NCBI GenBank assembly: GCA_027487555.1
Contig: JAIYDI010000018.1
Location: 434,001-498,000, forward strand
DNA length: 64,000 nt
Direction of reading: 5' to 3'
From: Hyphomicrobiales bacterium
GTDB lineage: Bacteria > Pseudomonadota > Alphaproteobacteria > Rhizobiales > Devosiaceae
The translations under genes and the position numbers were made by a program. Positions within the stretch are counted from its first letter, which is position 1. Every line of letters begins with the position of its first letter. Of the stretch, positions 9,632-18,003 are shown piece after piece. Under the pieces are notes generated by a model. The model made no database searches and was not told where the DNA came from. It was given only the letters and a program-made list of their open reading frames with translations.

Positions 9632-9841
9632 ATGATGGGCATTATCGGTCGCGCCGCAGCTGCCGCGGCTCTGGCGCGCACGCTTGCCGGGCATCCGCTG
9701 CTTCAGGCCGGTATCGTGCTTGCGCCTCTCGCGCTGAGCCCGCGGTTTCGGGCCGCGGCGCGCGACGCGGCGCTCGAGGGTGCGTGGCGGGCCGGGGTGG
9801 CGGCACGGCAGGTGGTGGATCGGATGGCGCCTCGGGGCTAG
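9632..9841 (+). CDS. small Ala-rich hypothetical protein
   Basis: A 69-residue ORF, MMGIIGRAAAAA..., with a hydrophobic middle (GIVLAPLALS) and an Arg-rich tail. I do not recognise it. There is no convincing ribosome site, and the composition is what GC-rich noise can also give. It lies between petABC and apt and ends where a palindromic repeat begins. Confidence 0.35.
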   Translation: MMGIIGRAAAAAALARTLAGHPLLQAGIVLAPLALSPRFRAAARDAALEGAWRAGVAARQVVDRMAPRG

Positions 9842-9888
9842 AGCGCTTCCCCGACACGCTTCAGCACTTTTGCGGCTCGGAAGCGCGT
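9841..9888. repeat. palindromic intergenic repeat, family C, copy 1 (degenerate)
   Basis: Outer arms GCGCTTCC and GGAAGCGC enclose a decayed core. The same arrangement recurs near 21.9 kb and 59.3 kb, where the inner arms AAAAGT/ACTTTT are intact. Confidence 0.6.
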
Positions 9889-10030
9889 CGGCACAGAGTG
9901 TGTGTCCGTTTCAGCCTTTGGCCGGCAAGCTGAATTGACCTGTGGGCAGGCCAAGGCATCGGCCTCACTCTGGCGCGGAAGCATGGAATTGGCTACCACT
10001 TGCTGGTCTGTTCCTTCTACCGGCAGTGCC

Positions 10031-10561
10031 ATGCTTGAGCTCAAGTCCCTGATCCGTTCGATCCCCGACTATCCCAAGAAGGGGATCATGTTCCGTGACA
10101 TCACCACGCTGATCGAGCACCCCGAGGGTTTCCGGCAGAGTGTGGAGGAAATTGCCGCGGCGCATCGCGGGCTCGGCATCACCCATGTCGCCGGCATCGA
10201 GGCCCGCGGCTTCATTTTCGGCGCCGGTGTTGCCATCGCGCTGGGTGTCGGCTTCATCCCCGTGCGCAAGAAGGGCAAGCTGCCCGGTGAGACGATCGGC
10301 CAAAACTACGCGCTCGAATACGGCGTCGATACAATCGAGATCCACGCCGATGTCATCGGAGCCGGTGACAGCGTGCTGCTCGTCGATGACCTGATCGCGA
10401 CCGGAGGGACCGCGCTGGCTGCGGTGTCCTTGATTCGGCGCACCGGCGCCGAGATTTCGCGGGCGGGTTTTGTCATCGATCTTCTCGATCTGGGCGGCGC
10501 GGCCAAGCTCGCCGCTGTGGGTATCGATGTGTTCAAGCTCGTCGATTTCGAGGGGCACTGA
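10031..10561 (+). CDS. apt: adenine phosphoribosyltransferase
   Basis: Salvages adenine with PRPP to AMP. The 176 residues carry KGIMFRDIT near the N-terminus, GIEARGFIFG (adenine pocket) and the PRPP loop LLVDDLIATGGT near residues 117-128. The ATG at 10031 (MLELKSLIRS) fits the family start; upstream in-frame codons have no similarity. apt after petABC is a common rhizobial order. Confidence 0.97.
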   Translation: MLELKSLIRSIPDYPKKGIMFRDITTLIEHPEGFRQSVEEIAAAHRGLGITHVAGIEARGFIFGAGVAIALGVGFIPVRKKGKLPGETIGQNYALEYGVDTIEIHADVIGAGDSVLLVDDLIATGGTALAAVSLIRRTGAEISRAGFVIDLLDLGGAAKLAAVGIDVFKLVDFEGH

Positions 10562-10575
10562 CCGCTTCTTGTCCG

Positions 10576-10605
10576 AAGTTTGCTGGCCGGCGCGCCAGCA
10601 AACTT
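10576..10605 (+). terminator. strong stem-loop after apt, no U-tract
   Basis: A perfect 12-bp stem AAGTTTGCTGGC/GCCAGCAAACTT with a 6-base loop starts 15 bp after the apt stop. No T-run follows on either strand, so it may protect the 3' end or be an atypical terminator. Confidence 0.5.
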
Positions 10606-10668
10606 GAGTGGCAAATGAGTTGGGTGGTGCTCTTGCGCGGGGCGAGCCGAAAGGGAATCACTCGGCGC

Positions 10669-11397
10669 ATGAGCACTGCCAACACAATCCCCCATGCGCT
10701 TGTCGTCGATGACGACAAGCAGATCAGCCAACTGCTGGCTCGCTATCTTGGCGAGCAGGGCTTTCGCGTCACGACAGCCGGCTCGCGTCGCGAATGCCAG
10801 GCGGCCGTCGCGACCGAAAAGCTCGATATCGTCATCCTAGACGTCTTGCTGCCGGACGGTTCGGGTCTCGATATGTGCCGCGAGTTGCGGTCCCGTTCGC
10901 CGCACCTGCCGGTAATTCTGGTCACGGCGCTGCGCGAGGAGGTCGATCGCATCATCGGACTCGAGATCGGTGCCGACGACTATATCGGCAAGCCCTTCAA
11001 TCCGCGCGAGTTGCTGGCGCGCATGCGCGCCGTGCTGCGTCGGTCCGCAACGGCATCGCAGCCCGCAAGTCTCGATACTGTCTACCACTTCGCCGGGTTC
11101 CTTGCCGATCTCGGGTCCCGTGGCGTCACAGCCCCCAATGGCGACGATGTCGTGCTGACGGGCGCGGAGTTCGAACTCCTCAAGACTTTCCTCGACCGCC
11201 CCGGTCGCGTGCTTTCGCGGGATCAGTTGCTGGATCTGACGCAGGGGCGCGAGGCCGGCCCGGTCGACCGCTCGATCGATGTGCTGATGAGCCGCATTCG
11301 CCGCAAGCTGGGCGACCATACCAGCGAGGTTCTGTTCAAGACCGTCCGCAATGGCGGCTACCAGCTCGCGGTCCGAGTGGATCGCGGGGCGGGTTGA
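10669..11397 (+). CDS. OmpR-family response regulator
   Basis: A 242-residue two-component regulator. The receiver domain (about 8-125) has the acidic pocket VVDDD, phospho-acceptor Asp58 in VILDVLLPDG and Lys in GKPFNPREL. The winged-helix DNA-binding domain occupies about 150-238. The ATG at 10669 is chosen since the receiver begins shortly after; an in-frame start at 10615 would add 18 residues. It overlaps the kinase gene by TGATG. Target genes are unknown. Confidence 0.93.
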   Translation: MSTANTIPHALVVDDDKQISQLLARYLGEQGFRVTTAGSRRECQAAVATEKLDIVILDVLLPDGSGLDMCRELRSRSPHLPVILVTALREEVDRIIGLEIGADDYIGKPFNPRELLARMRAVLRRSATASQPASLDTVYHFAGFLADLGSRGVTAPNGDDVVLTGAEFELLKTFLDRPGRVLSRDQLLDLTQGREAGPVDRSIDVLMSRIRRKLGDHTSEVLFKTVRNGGYQLAVRVDRGAG

Positions 11398-12656
11398 TGC
11401 GCAGCACGCAGTTCAAGCTGGCATTGATCTTCATTACGTCGATGGTCGCCGTGGTCGTGATCGCGACCGTGGCGACGTTTGTGCTCATCTCTCAGAACGA
11501 ACCGCGCCGTATGCTGTTTCCGCTGTCGCGCAGCATCGAGATGGAGCTTGAGCGGCGCAGTGGCAAGGTCGAGCGGCCGCCGCGCCCCGACCGCATGGAA
11601 ATTCTGGCGGCACGGCCAGTTGGGCAACCGCGGCCGGATCTGACCGAGGGGCTAAGGGAGACTCTCGACGGCGCCGCCGCCGGTGCCCAGGTCGAAATTA
11701 TCGAACGTGCGCCCGGCGACATTGTCGCCGTGCTTCCCACACAGCAGGGGAAGTGGATGGTGTTCGAGGTGCAGCAACTGCAGGGGCCGCCGCTGCCGCC
11801 TCCGGTTTGGACGGCGCTGTGGGCCTGGCTCGGCATCATGCTGTTCGGTGTCTCGGGCGTGGCTTTCATGGTCGCCTGGCGCACCACCCGGCCGCTCAGC
11901 ATGGTGGAGAACGCCGTGGCCTCGATAGGTCCGGATGGCGTGCTGCCGCAGATACCGGTCAAGGGTGGTCCCGACTTGCGCCGTATGGCGCTCACGCTCA
12001 ACGCGCTGTCCGATCGCCTCAAGGGGACAATGGAGAGCCGGATGCGGCTTGTGGCGGCCGCTGGGCACGATCTGCGCACCCCCATGACGCGCATGCGGCT
12101 CCGCGCCGAATTCCTGCCAGACGAAGATCGCGCCGCGTGGCTCTCCGATCTCGATGAATTGGAGGCCATCGCCGATAGCGCCATCCGCCTCGTCAAGGAG
12201 GAAGGTGCAGGCGAGGATCGCGAACGTCTCTATCTCGACGCACTTGTGCGCGAAACCGCGCGTGACCTGCAGGCCGCGCGACTGTCGGTCTCGGTGGTTT
12301 CAGTCGAACCGGCGGCCGTGCGCGCCGGGCCGCTGGCGCTGCGCCGGGCGCTCCGCAACCTCATCACCAATGCAGCGACCCATGGCGGCGGCGCGCGCGT
12401 CAGCCTTGGCATTTCCGGCGACGAAGCACTGCTCGTCATCGAGGACGACGGACCGGGCATTCCGGAGCCGCTGATTCCGCGCGTCTTCGAACCCTTCTTC
12501 CGCGCCGATCCTGCGCGAATGCAGACCGTAAAGGGGGCCGGACTTGGCCTCGCGATTGCCCGCGAGATCATCGAGCGATTCGGCGGCGCCATCGAGATTT
12601 CCAACCGCCCCGAAGGTGGCTTGCGCCAGGTCGTCCGGCTCCCGCTGGTGGCTTAG
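11397..12656 (+). CDS. sensor histidine kinase, EnvZ-like
   Basis: A 419-residue inner-membrane kinase. TM helices lie at about 8-31 and 138-160, with a periplasmic loop of about 105 residues between that is Pro/Arg-rich. HAMP follows (about 160-212), then the phospho-acceptor H-box AGHDLRTPMTRMR (His224), N-box NLITNAATHGGG and G-boxes DDGPGIP and GAGLGLAIA. The start overlaps the regulator stop, so the pair is translationally coupled. The ligand is unknown. Confidence 0.92.
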   Translation: MRSTQFKLALIFITSMVAVVVIATVATFVLISQNEPRRMLFPLSRSIEMELERRSGKVERPPRPDRMEILAARPVGQPRPDLTEGLRETLDGAAAGAQVEIIERAPGDIVAVLPTQQGKWMVFEVQQLQGPPLPPPVWTALWAWLGIMLFGVSGVAFMVAWRTTRPLSMVENAVASIGPDGVLPQIPVKGGPDLRRMALTLNALSDRLKGTMESRMRLVAAAGHDLRTPMTRMRLRAEFLPDEDRAAWLSDLDELEAIADSAIRLVKEEGAGEDRERLYLDALVRETARDLQAARLSVSVVSVEPAAVRAGPLALRRALRNLITNAATHGGGARVSLGISGDEALLVIEDDGPGIPEPLIPRVFEPFFRADPARMQTVKGAGLGLAIAREIIERFGGAIEISNRPEGGLRQVVRLPLVA

Positions 12657-12708
12657 GCGCCGCCGTCGACCAGCATCCGGCCCGGATCAATGGCGACTTC
12701 ACCCCGGG

Positions 12709-12787
12709 CGTGTCGAAGGGCGATGTCGGTTCCACGCGCCCTCGTGGTTCGACACGCTCACCACAAGCTCCTGCGGCCTCGTGGTGT
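12709..12787. repeat. REP-like interspersed repeat, family B
   Basis: Contains GTGTCGAAGGGCG, then a copy of the family core (CTCGTGGTTCGACACGCTCA) and a second partial CCTCGTGGTG. Related copies occur near 20.8, 33.4 and 57.8 kb. It lies between convergent genes. Confidence 0.65.
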
Positions 12788-12793
12788 CCATCC

Positions 12794-13153
12794 TCAGCGC
12801 GGCGTGCAGGTCAGCACCGGCTTTTCCGATGTGAACAGCGTCAGCGTATCGCGGCCCTCGGCATCGAAACCCAGCGTGCCGCCGAGAATGCCGGCGCCAG
12901 CCAGCAGGTTGCCATCGAGGAAGGTCACGCCGTTCGATGCCATCTCCGCATTGCCGCTGCCCGATGCGACGCTGGCGAAATTCGCCGACGCATAGCCATA
13001 GGATCCGGCATAGATGGTCAGCAGCCCGGCCTTGGTGCCATCGATATTGGCGCGGCAGCCCCAATTGCCCTCGACGCCAACACCGGTGAGGGTTTGCGCA
13101 TGGGCGGGGAGCGCGCTGAGCGCGATCAGCAGCAGGGCAGCGAGCGTGCGCAT
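12794..13153 (-). CDS. small secreted hypothetical protein
   Basis: A 119-residue protein with a clear signal peptide, cleavage predicted after AHA near residue 19. The mature part is Gly/Ala-rich with two Cys (C33 and C116, the latter near the C-terminus), which could form a disulfide. I do not recognise a domain. It follows the first MaoC gene by 7 bp on the same strand, so it may be the last gene of that unit. Confidence 0.7.
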   Translation of the reverse strand: MRTLAALLLIALSALPAHAQTLTGVGVEGNWGCRANIDGTKAGLLTIYAGSYGYASANFASVASGSGNAEMASNGVTFLDGNLLAGAGILGGTLGFDAEGRDTLTLFTSEKPVLTCTPR

Positions 13154-13160
13154 CGGCGAT

Positions 13161-13727
13161 TCACCTCCGGTTCGCCCGCAATCTCTTCAATATGCCGATC
13201 CGGGTCAACGGCTTCAGTGCCGCGGCCAGCTTGCGCCCGAGCGGCATGCGATAGTCGCGCAGTTTCGAGAATGCGACCACCTCTGCATGGTACACCGGTT
13301 CGCCGCGCTGGTTGACTCCTTCGAGCCGGTTGATCAGCAGGCCCCAGCCGGGCAGCGACTGCGATGGCCGTTTCGATGTCACCGTCAGTGTGTACTCAAC
13401 CGTGTCGCCCGGTCGCACGGGCGTCCTGAACGCCATGGTGTTCACCCCGGGCGAGGGGCCCGAAACGCCAGGCTCGCCGCCCGCGGCCCTCAGCCTATTC
13501 GCCTCAACCTCGAGCGCATCGACCATCAGCCGGTGTCCAACCACCACTGTATGCCAGCCTGAGGCGATCAGTCCGCCGAAATGGCTGTGACGCGCCGCCA
13601 CCTCATCCAGGTGGAAGTATTGCGGGTCATAAAGCGCGGCAAAGCGCTTGATCGCCTCCGCGGAAAAGACATGGCTTCCGAGCGGGTAAGGGGCACCGAC
13701 CTCGATATCCTCGAACCAGCGCGTCAT
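13161..13727 (-). CDS. MaoC-like hot-dog fold hydratase (1)
   Basis: A 188-residue MaoC/(R)-hydratase-like protein. The probable catalytic segment YDPQYFHLD holds the Asp and His expected in hydratase-2 enzymes, followed by LIASGWHT. The start MTRWFEDIEVG overlaps the upstream MaoC gene by ATGA. Tandem MaoC genes often form heterodimers in acyl-CoA metabolism; that is inference here. The extended C-terminus after residue 150 is basic. Confidence 0.85.
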   Translation of the reverse strand: MTRWFEDIEVGAPYPLGSHVFSAEAIKRFAALYDPQYFHLDEVAARHSHFGGLIASGWHTVVVGHRLMVDALEVEANRLRAAGGEPGVSGPSPGVNTMAFRTPVRPGDTVEYTLTVTSKRPSQSLPGWGLLINRLEGVNQRGEPVYHAEVVAFSKLRDYRMPLGRKLAAALKPLTRIGILKRLRANRR

Positions 13728-14242
13728 GCGCGGCCGCTCCCATGCTCGGTACCATAGGGTTGCTGCGGCTGCGTCATCAGCACCTCCCGCCGCTCTATCA
13801 GGTTGGCGAGACGCATCGTCATCGCCCGCTCGCCTTTGTGGTTGGAAATGTCGAAGTCGATTTCCGCAATGCCCCATTCCGGGTGCGATTGCGACAGGCG
13901 CAGCGCGACGATGGTCGCCGTTCCGCCGATCGTGTCACCGGCCAGCACAGGCCGCCGCCACTTGAGGTCCGAGAAGCCGAGCCCGCCCGCCGAGGCGACA
14001 TGACCGAGGAACGCGTCGTTCAAGAGCCGCAGCGACAGGGCCGCCGTCTGCCAGCCGGAGGCGGCCAGCCCGCCCAGCAGCGACGCTTTTGCCGCCTCTT
14101 CATCAAGGTGGAACGGCAGGGGGTCGAACTCGCGGGCGAAGCTGATGATCATCTCGCGCGTCACTGTCACGCTGGCGAGCACCAGCACCTCGCCGACGGC
14201 GAGGTCTTCGAAATGCCGGCGGCCTGACGTGATCGGGTTCAT
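13724..14242 (-). CDS. MaoC-like hot-dog fold hydratase (2)
   Basis: A 172-residue paralogue of the downstream gene, with the matching segment FDPLPFHLDEEAA and GLAASGWQT. It is the first gene of the pair and begins immediately downstream of a near-perfect palindrome that covers its likely promoter. The substrate is probably an enoyl-CoA or related acyl thioester, on family knowledge only. Confidence 0.85.
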   Translation of the reverse strand: MNPITSGRRHFEDLAVGEVLVLASVTVTREMIISFAREFDPLPFHLDEEAAKASLLGGLAASGWQTAALSLRLLNDAFLGHVASAGGLGFSDLKWRRPVLAGDTIGGTATIVALRLSQSHPEWGIAEIDFDISNHKGERAMTMRLANLIERREVLMTQPQQPYGTEHGSGRA

Positions 14243-14264
14243 CGGTTGACGTATAGGTCAACCG
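14243..14264 (-). promoter_or_regulatory. palindromic operator overlapping the maoC promoter
   Basis: CGGTTGAC-CTATAC-GTCAACCG is a perfect 8-bp inverted repeat with a 6-base centre that itself resembles a -10 box. It ends one base before the maoC start codon, so a bound regulator would block transcription and the transcript would have almost no leader. The regulator family cannot be told from the site alone. Confidence 0.6.
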
Positions 14265-14282
14265 CTCCAACCCATCAAGCGG

Positions 14283-14705
14283 TCAGCTACCGCTCCACAC
14301 GATGATGATGCCGACGAGGCCCGCATAGCCGGTAAAGCTCATCACGCCGAGCCCGGTGAACCAGAAGGGCGCGCGGCGGTCTGCGTCGTTCGCCAGCATG
14401 CCCGTCCAGACCAGCAGCCCGGCAAGGCCGAGCACCAGCGCGAACAGCATGCCGAACCAGCCCATGCTGGCGCGGGCGAACCAGAGGATCGCGGGGCTCA
14501 GGCAGCCTGCGAGCGCCAGGGGCAGCAGCCAGCGGCCATGCGCCTCCGGGTGGCGGATGATCAGCACTGCTGCCACGAGCAAGAGCGCAAGCCCAAGCGT
14601 CCCCGCGACGCTCAGGAGGCTGATGCTGCCCGTCGCCAGGGTCCAGGGGGCGGTGATGAAGCTGAGGATGACGCTCCAGGTGAAGCCGAGAAATTCAAAA
14701 ATCAT
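14283..14705 (-). CDS. small multi-pass membrane protein
   Basis: A 140-residue hydrophobic protein with four probable TM helices (about 8-45, 60-78, 80-100 and 115-138). No domain is recognised. It ends 40 bp from the maoC operon and begins 9 bp after the ychF stop, so it may be transcribed with ychF. Confidence 0.65.
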   Translation of the reverse strand: MIFEFLGFTWSVILSFITAPWTLATGSISLLSVAGTLGLALLLVAAVLIIRHPEAHGRWLLPLALAGCLSPAILWFARASMGWFGMLFALVLGLAGLLVWTGMLANDADRRAPFWFTGLGVMSFTGYAGLVGIIIVWSGS

Positions 14706-14714
14706 GCAAAGGGC

Positions 14715-15812
14715 TCAAGTATTGAACTTGAACAGCATGACATCTCCGTCCTTCACCACGTAATCCTTACCTTCGTCGCGTGCCTTGCCCGCTTCCTTGG
14801 CCGGCACTTCGCCGCCAAGCGTCACGTAGTCGTCGAAGGCAATGGTCTGCGCGCGGATAAAGCCGCGTTCGAAATCGGTGTGGATCACGCCGGCGGCCTG
14901 CGGGGCGCGGTCGCCCTTGTGGATCGTCCAGGCGCGCGCCTCTTTGGGGCCGACCGTGAAATAGGTCTGCAAACCAAGCAGTTGGTAGGCTTCGCGGATC
15001 AATCGATTCAAGCCCGGCTCGTGCAATCCGAGCGATTCAAGGTACTCGGCCTGTTCAGCGTCGGGCAGTTGCGCCAGCTGGCTCTCGATCTCTGCCGAAA
15101 TAACGATCACCGCGGCATTGTGCTGGGCGGCATAGGTCTCGACCTGCTTGGTCATGGCATTGCCGGTCGCCGCCGAGCCTTCATCGACATTGCACACATA
15201 AAGCGCCGGCTTCGAGGTGAGCAGCTGCAGTTCGCGGAAGGCCTTCTCCTCGTCGTCCGAGCGCTGCACCAGCCGCGCGGACTTGCCGTCGCGCAAGAGC
15301 ACCAATGCGCGGTCGATCAGGTCGAGGGTCAGCTTGGCGTCCTTGTCGGCCTGCTTTGCCTTCTTTTCCACGCCGTTGCGGCGCTTCTCGAGGCTCTCGA
15401 GGTCGGCGAGCATCAGTTCGGTCTCGACCACTTCGGCGTCGGCCAGCGGATCGACCTTGTTGGCCACATGGATGATGTTGCCGTCCTCGAAGCAGCGCAG
15501 CACATAGGCAATGGCGTCGCATTCGCGGATATTGGCGAGGAACTGGTTGCCGAGGCCCTCGCCCTTGCTCGCGCCCTTCACCAGCCCGGCGATATCCACG
15601 AAGCTCATCCGCGCCGGGATGATCTGCTGGCTCTTGCCCACCTGTGCCAGCCTCTCGAGCCGGGCGTCCGGCACTGCCACTTCGCCGACATTCGGCTCGA
15701 TGGTGCAGAACGGGAAGTTCGCGGCCTGCGCGGCAGCGGTGCGGGTCAGCGCGTTGAACAGCGTCGACTTGCCGACATTCGGCAGGCCGACGATCCCCAT
15801 CTTGAAGCCCAT
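14715..15812 (-). CDS. ychF: redox-regulated/ribosome-binding ATPase YchF
   Basis: An Obg-family P-loop protein that prefers ATP and associates with ribosomes. The 365 residues include G1 [10 protein letters not shown]3 DIAGL, the family NVDE-type motif and the C-terminal TGS-like domain ending [16 protein letters not shown]. The start MGFKMGIVG has GGAGAG four bases upstream; a longer in-frame ATG at 15854 is less likely. It follows pth. Confidence 0.97.
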   Translation of the reverse strand: MGFKMGIVGLPNVGKSTLFNALTRTAAAQAANFPFCTIEPNVGEVAVPDARLERLAQVGKSQQIIPARMSFVDIAGLVKGASKGEGLGNQFLANIRECDAIAYVLRCFEDGNIIHVANKVDPLADAEVVETELMLADLESLEKRRNGVEKKAKQADKDAKLTLDLIDRALVLLRDGKSARLVQRSDDEEKAFRELQLLTSKPALYVCNVDEGSAATGNAMTKQVETYAAQHNAAVIVISAEIESQLAQLPDAEQAEYLESLGLHEPGLNRLIREAYQLLGLQTYFTVGPKEARAWTIHKGDRAPQAAGVIHTDFERGFIRAQTIAFDDYVTLGGEVPAKEAGKARDEGKDYVVKDGDVMLFKFNT

Positions 15813-15890
15813 GGGTCTCTCCGGATTTTCGTTTCGCCACCCATCGGGCGGCACTCGGGTAAAGTCAATCGGAAACGGGGCAGGGCCCCG

Positions 15891-16625
15891 CTAGTCCTTC
15901 TTCAGCAGCTTTTTCAGCATCGCGGCCATCGGGCCGGTTTCCGGCAGTTTCACCTGCGGCTCGGGGCGGCGTGCGGCGCGGATATGGCTCTGGGCCGGCG
16001 CGGCCTTCTTGCGCGTCGGGTCGGGCATGTCCGGGCGTTCGGCCCGCGCCGCGCCATCGCCCTGCACGGCGATTGCCAGCTTGTTCATCAAGCCATTGTC
16101 GTCGCCCTTGACGACAAGCTCGGCGTTTCGTGCCAGGGCATCTAGCAGCGGCTCCAGCCATTCGCGGTCGGCCTTGGAGAAATCCCCCAGCACGTGGTGC
16201 ATCACCGCGTCCTTGTCGCCGGGATGCCCGACGCCGAGCCGCACGCGCCGATAGTCCTTGCCCACCTGCGGGTCGATGGAGCGGATGCCATTGTGCCCGC
16301 CATTGCCACCGCCGAGCTTGATCCGCACCTTGCCGGGCGCAAGGTCGATCTCGTCATAGATCACCGTCAGGTCAGCGGGTGCGAGCTTGTAGAACTTCAT
16401 CACCTGCTGGACGCTGTCGCCGGACGAATTCATGTACGTCTGCGGCTTCAGCAGCAGCACGCGCCCGCCGCCGATTTCGCCCTCGGCGATCTGGCCCAGA
16501 AACTTCTCGCGAAAAGCAGGATATCCGTGCCGCCGGGCGATTTCGTCGATCGCGAGGAAGCCGATATTGTGGCGGTTGAGCCGGTATTTTTCGCCCGGGT
16601 TGCCCAGGCCGACAATGAGCTGCAT
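15891..16625 (-). CDS. pth: peptidyl-tRNA hydrolase
   Basis: Releases tRNA from prematurely terminated peptidyl-tRNA. The N-terminus has GLGNPGEKY and the catalytic His in [12 protein letters not shown]. The core ends near residue 190, and about 50 extra residues rich in Pro, Arg and Lys follow (ending LKKLLKKD), as in many rhizobial homologues. It lies in the rplY-pth-ychF order, separated from rplY by a hairpin. Confidence 0.96.
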   Translation of the reverse strand: MQLIVGLGNPGEKYRLNRHNIGFLAIDEIARRHGYPAFREKFLGQIAEGEIGGGRVLLLKPQTYMNSSGDSVQQVMKFYKLAPADLTVIYDEIDLAPGKVRIKLGGGNGGHNGIRSIDPQVGKDYRRVRLGVGHPGDKDAVMHHVLGDFSKADREWLEPLLDALARNAELVVKGDDNGLMNKLAIAVQGDGAARAERPDMPDPTRKKAAPAQSHIRAARRPEPQVKLPETGPMAAMLKKLLKKD

Positions 16626-16641
16626 GGCGTCGCCTCAAATG

Positions 16642-16670
16642 AAAGAGGCGACCCGTGGGTCGCCTCGAAA
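16642..16670 (-). terminator. rplY-pth intercistronic hairpin
   Basis: A 9-bp stem GAGGCGACC/GGTCGCCTC with a 4-base loop, followed on the minus strand by TTTCATTT. It could partly terminate transcription after rplY, leaving less pth than rplY message. Confidence 0.55.
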
Positions 16671-16692
16671 CTCAGCTGATTGCCATGGCCGA

Positions 16693-17304
16693 TCAGGCCT
16701 TGGCACCACCACCGGCTGCGTCTTCCGACTTCAGGCCCGACGGGGCAACGATCGAAGCGATGGTCACATCGGCTTCGTGGCTGTGGTCGGTCGCGCCGGC
16801 CGGCAGCTTCACCGACGAGATATGGATGATGTCGCCGATATCCTTGCCCTCGAGATCGACCTCGACGAATTCCGGGATATTGGCCGCATCGACGGTCAGG
16901 TCGAGTGTGTGGTGCACGACGTTCAGCGTACCGCCGCGCTTCAGGCCCGGGGAGAGCTCTTCGTTGATGAAGCGCACCGGCACCTGCACGTTGAGCTTCG
17001 AGCCCTTCGCGATGCGGAGGAAGTCGACGTGCAGCGCCTTGTCCTTCACCGGATCGAGCTGGTAGTCGCGCGGAATCACCGAATGCTTCTCGCCATCAAC
17101 CTCGACGACGAGGCTGTGCGACAGGAAGCCACCGGCAAGGATGCGCTTCATGGCTTCGTTGTAGGAAATGGCGATCGGAAGCGGCGGCTTCTTGTCACCG
17201 TAGATGACGGCGGGAATGAGCCCCTCGCGACGCAGTGCCCGAGCGGCCCCCTTGCCCACCCCGGTACGCGCCTGAGCCTTGAGCTCTTTAGCAGCAGTAG
17301 CCAT
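16693..17304 (-). CDS. rplY: 50S ribosomal protein L25/Ctc
   Basis: The 5S rRNA-binding ribosomal protein with the longer Ctc-type C-terminal domain. The 203 residues have the N-terminal L25 domain (about 1-95, with [14 protein letters not shown] and PAVIYGD) and a beta-rich TL5/Ctc domain, with an Ala/Gly-rich tail. ATG at 17304 (MATAAKELK) is preferred; another in-frame ATG is four codons upstream. Confidence 0.96.
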   Translation of the reverse strand: MATAAKELKAQARTGVGKGAARALRREGLIPAVIYGDKKPPLPIAISYNEAMKRILAGGFLSHSLVVEVDGEKHSVIPRDYQLDPVKDKALHVDFLRIAKGSKLNVQVPVRFINEELSPGLKRGGTLNVVHHTLDLTVDAANIPEFVEVDLEGKDIGDIIHISSVKLPAGATDHSHEADVTIASIVAPSGLKSEDAAGGGAKA

Positions 17305-17393
17305 GGAATTTTCCATTCATGGGTTGGTGTGAACTTTGACTGTCAAAGCTCACGCACCCGTCCTCCAGGGGTGACGGGTACTTCATGCGCGTC

Positions 17394-17422
17394 GCTATAG
17401 TGCACAAACCCCCGGCGGGCAA
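17394..17422 (-). promoter_or_regulatory. sigma-70-type promoter for rplY-pth-ychF
   Basis: TTGCCC and TATAGC on the minus strand are separated by exactly 17 bp, about 90 bp upstream of rplY. A palindrome CTTTGAC-T-GTCAAAG lies between it and the gene and may be an operator or 5' leader hairpin. Confidence 0.5.
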
Positions 17423-17426
17423 GGGA

Positions 17427-17921
17427 TCAGCGCGGCTTGCGGTGGAGGATCGCCTGCATTTGCTGGCACAAGTCGTCCGCCGCCTTGTAGCTGCCGAAAT
17501 CGCGGCTCGGAAATCTCGAGCCGTCGGCTATCGTCATTACCACACGGAAGCTCGATACCCCGTCGCCGGTATCCTCGCGGATATCGAAGCGCTCCACCTG
17601 ATGGGCGGCGATCCGGTGCGTCTTCCGCCCGAACGGGCTTGAAATGGTGATCTCGACCAGCCCCGGGACGATCCGCCAGCCGACCGATGGCGCAACGAGC
17701 CCGGCGCCGATCATCGGGGCCCCGACCAGCGCCGCGCCGACGATGATGGCGAGAAACGGCAGGCTGAAGAGATTGGGCGGCCACACGGCGCGCCACAGCT
17801 CCTGTCCGGTCAGGGCGAGGATCACGACGCCGCCACCGATCAGCAGCGCCCGCATCACCCAATGCGTCGGTACGTCATGGCGAAGTACGCCATCCGGTCC
17901 CAATCCATCCATCCCGACCAA
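17427..17921 (-). CDS. two-TM membrane protein, PH-like domain possible
   Basis: A 164-residue hypothetical protein with TM helices at about 24-42 and 52-80, then a soluble C-terminal half (IVPGLVEITISSPFGRKTHRIA...) that looks like the bacterial PH-like/YdbT-type membrane domain. Function is unknown. It stands alone between rplY and the ECF sigma gene. Confidence 0.65.
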   Translation of the reverse strand: MVGMDGLGPDGVLRHDVPTHWVMRALLIGGGVVILALTGQELWRAVWPPNLFSLPFLAIIVGAALVGAPMIGAGLVAPSVGWRIVPGLVEITISSPFGRKTHRIAAHQVERFDIREDTGDGVSSFRVVMTIADGSRFPSRDFGSYKAADDLCQQMQAILHRKPR

Positions 17922-18003
17922 CCCCCGGCAACTCTTGCGAGCTTCGCACGGTCCCGATGAAGCCTCCCTTGCCGCGATCGCGACAATTGCGCTTGTCCCG
18001 CGC

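Noticed and set aside
10794-11396. Extension of the kinase frame upstream
   Set aside because: It overlaps the response regulator in another frame; the kinase N-terminal TM starts at 11397.
14538-16145. Long plus-strand open frame opposite ychF and pth
   Set aside because: It is antisense to two certain genes, has no family match and reflects GC-skewed third positions.
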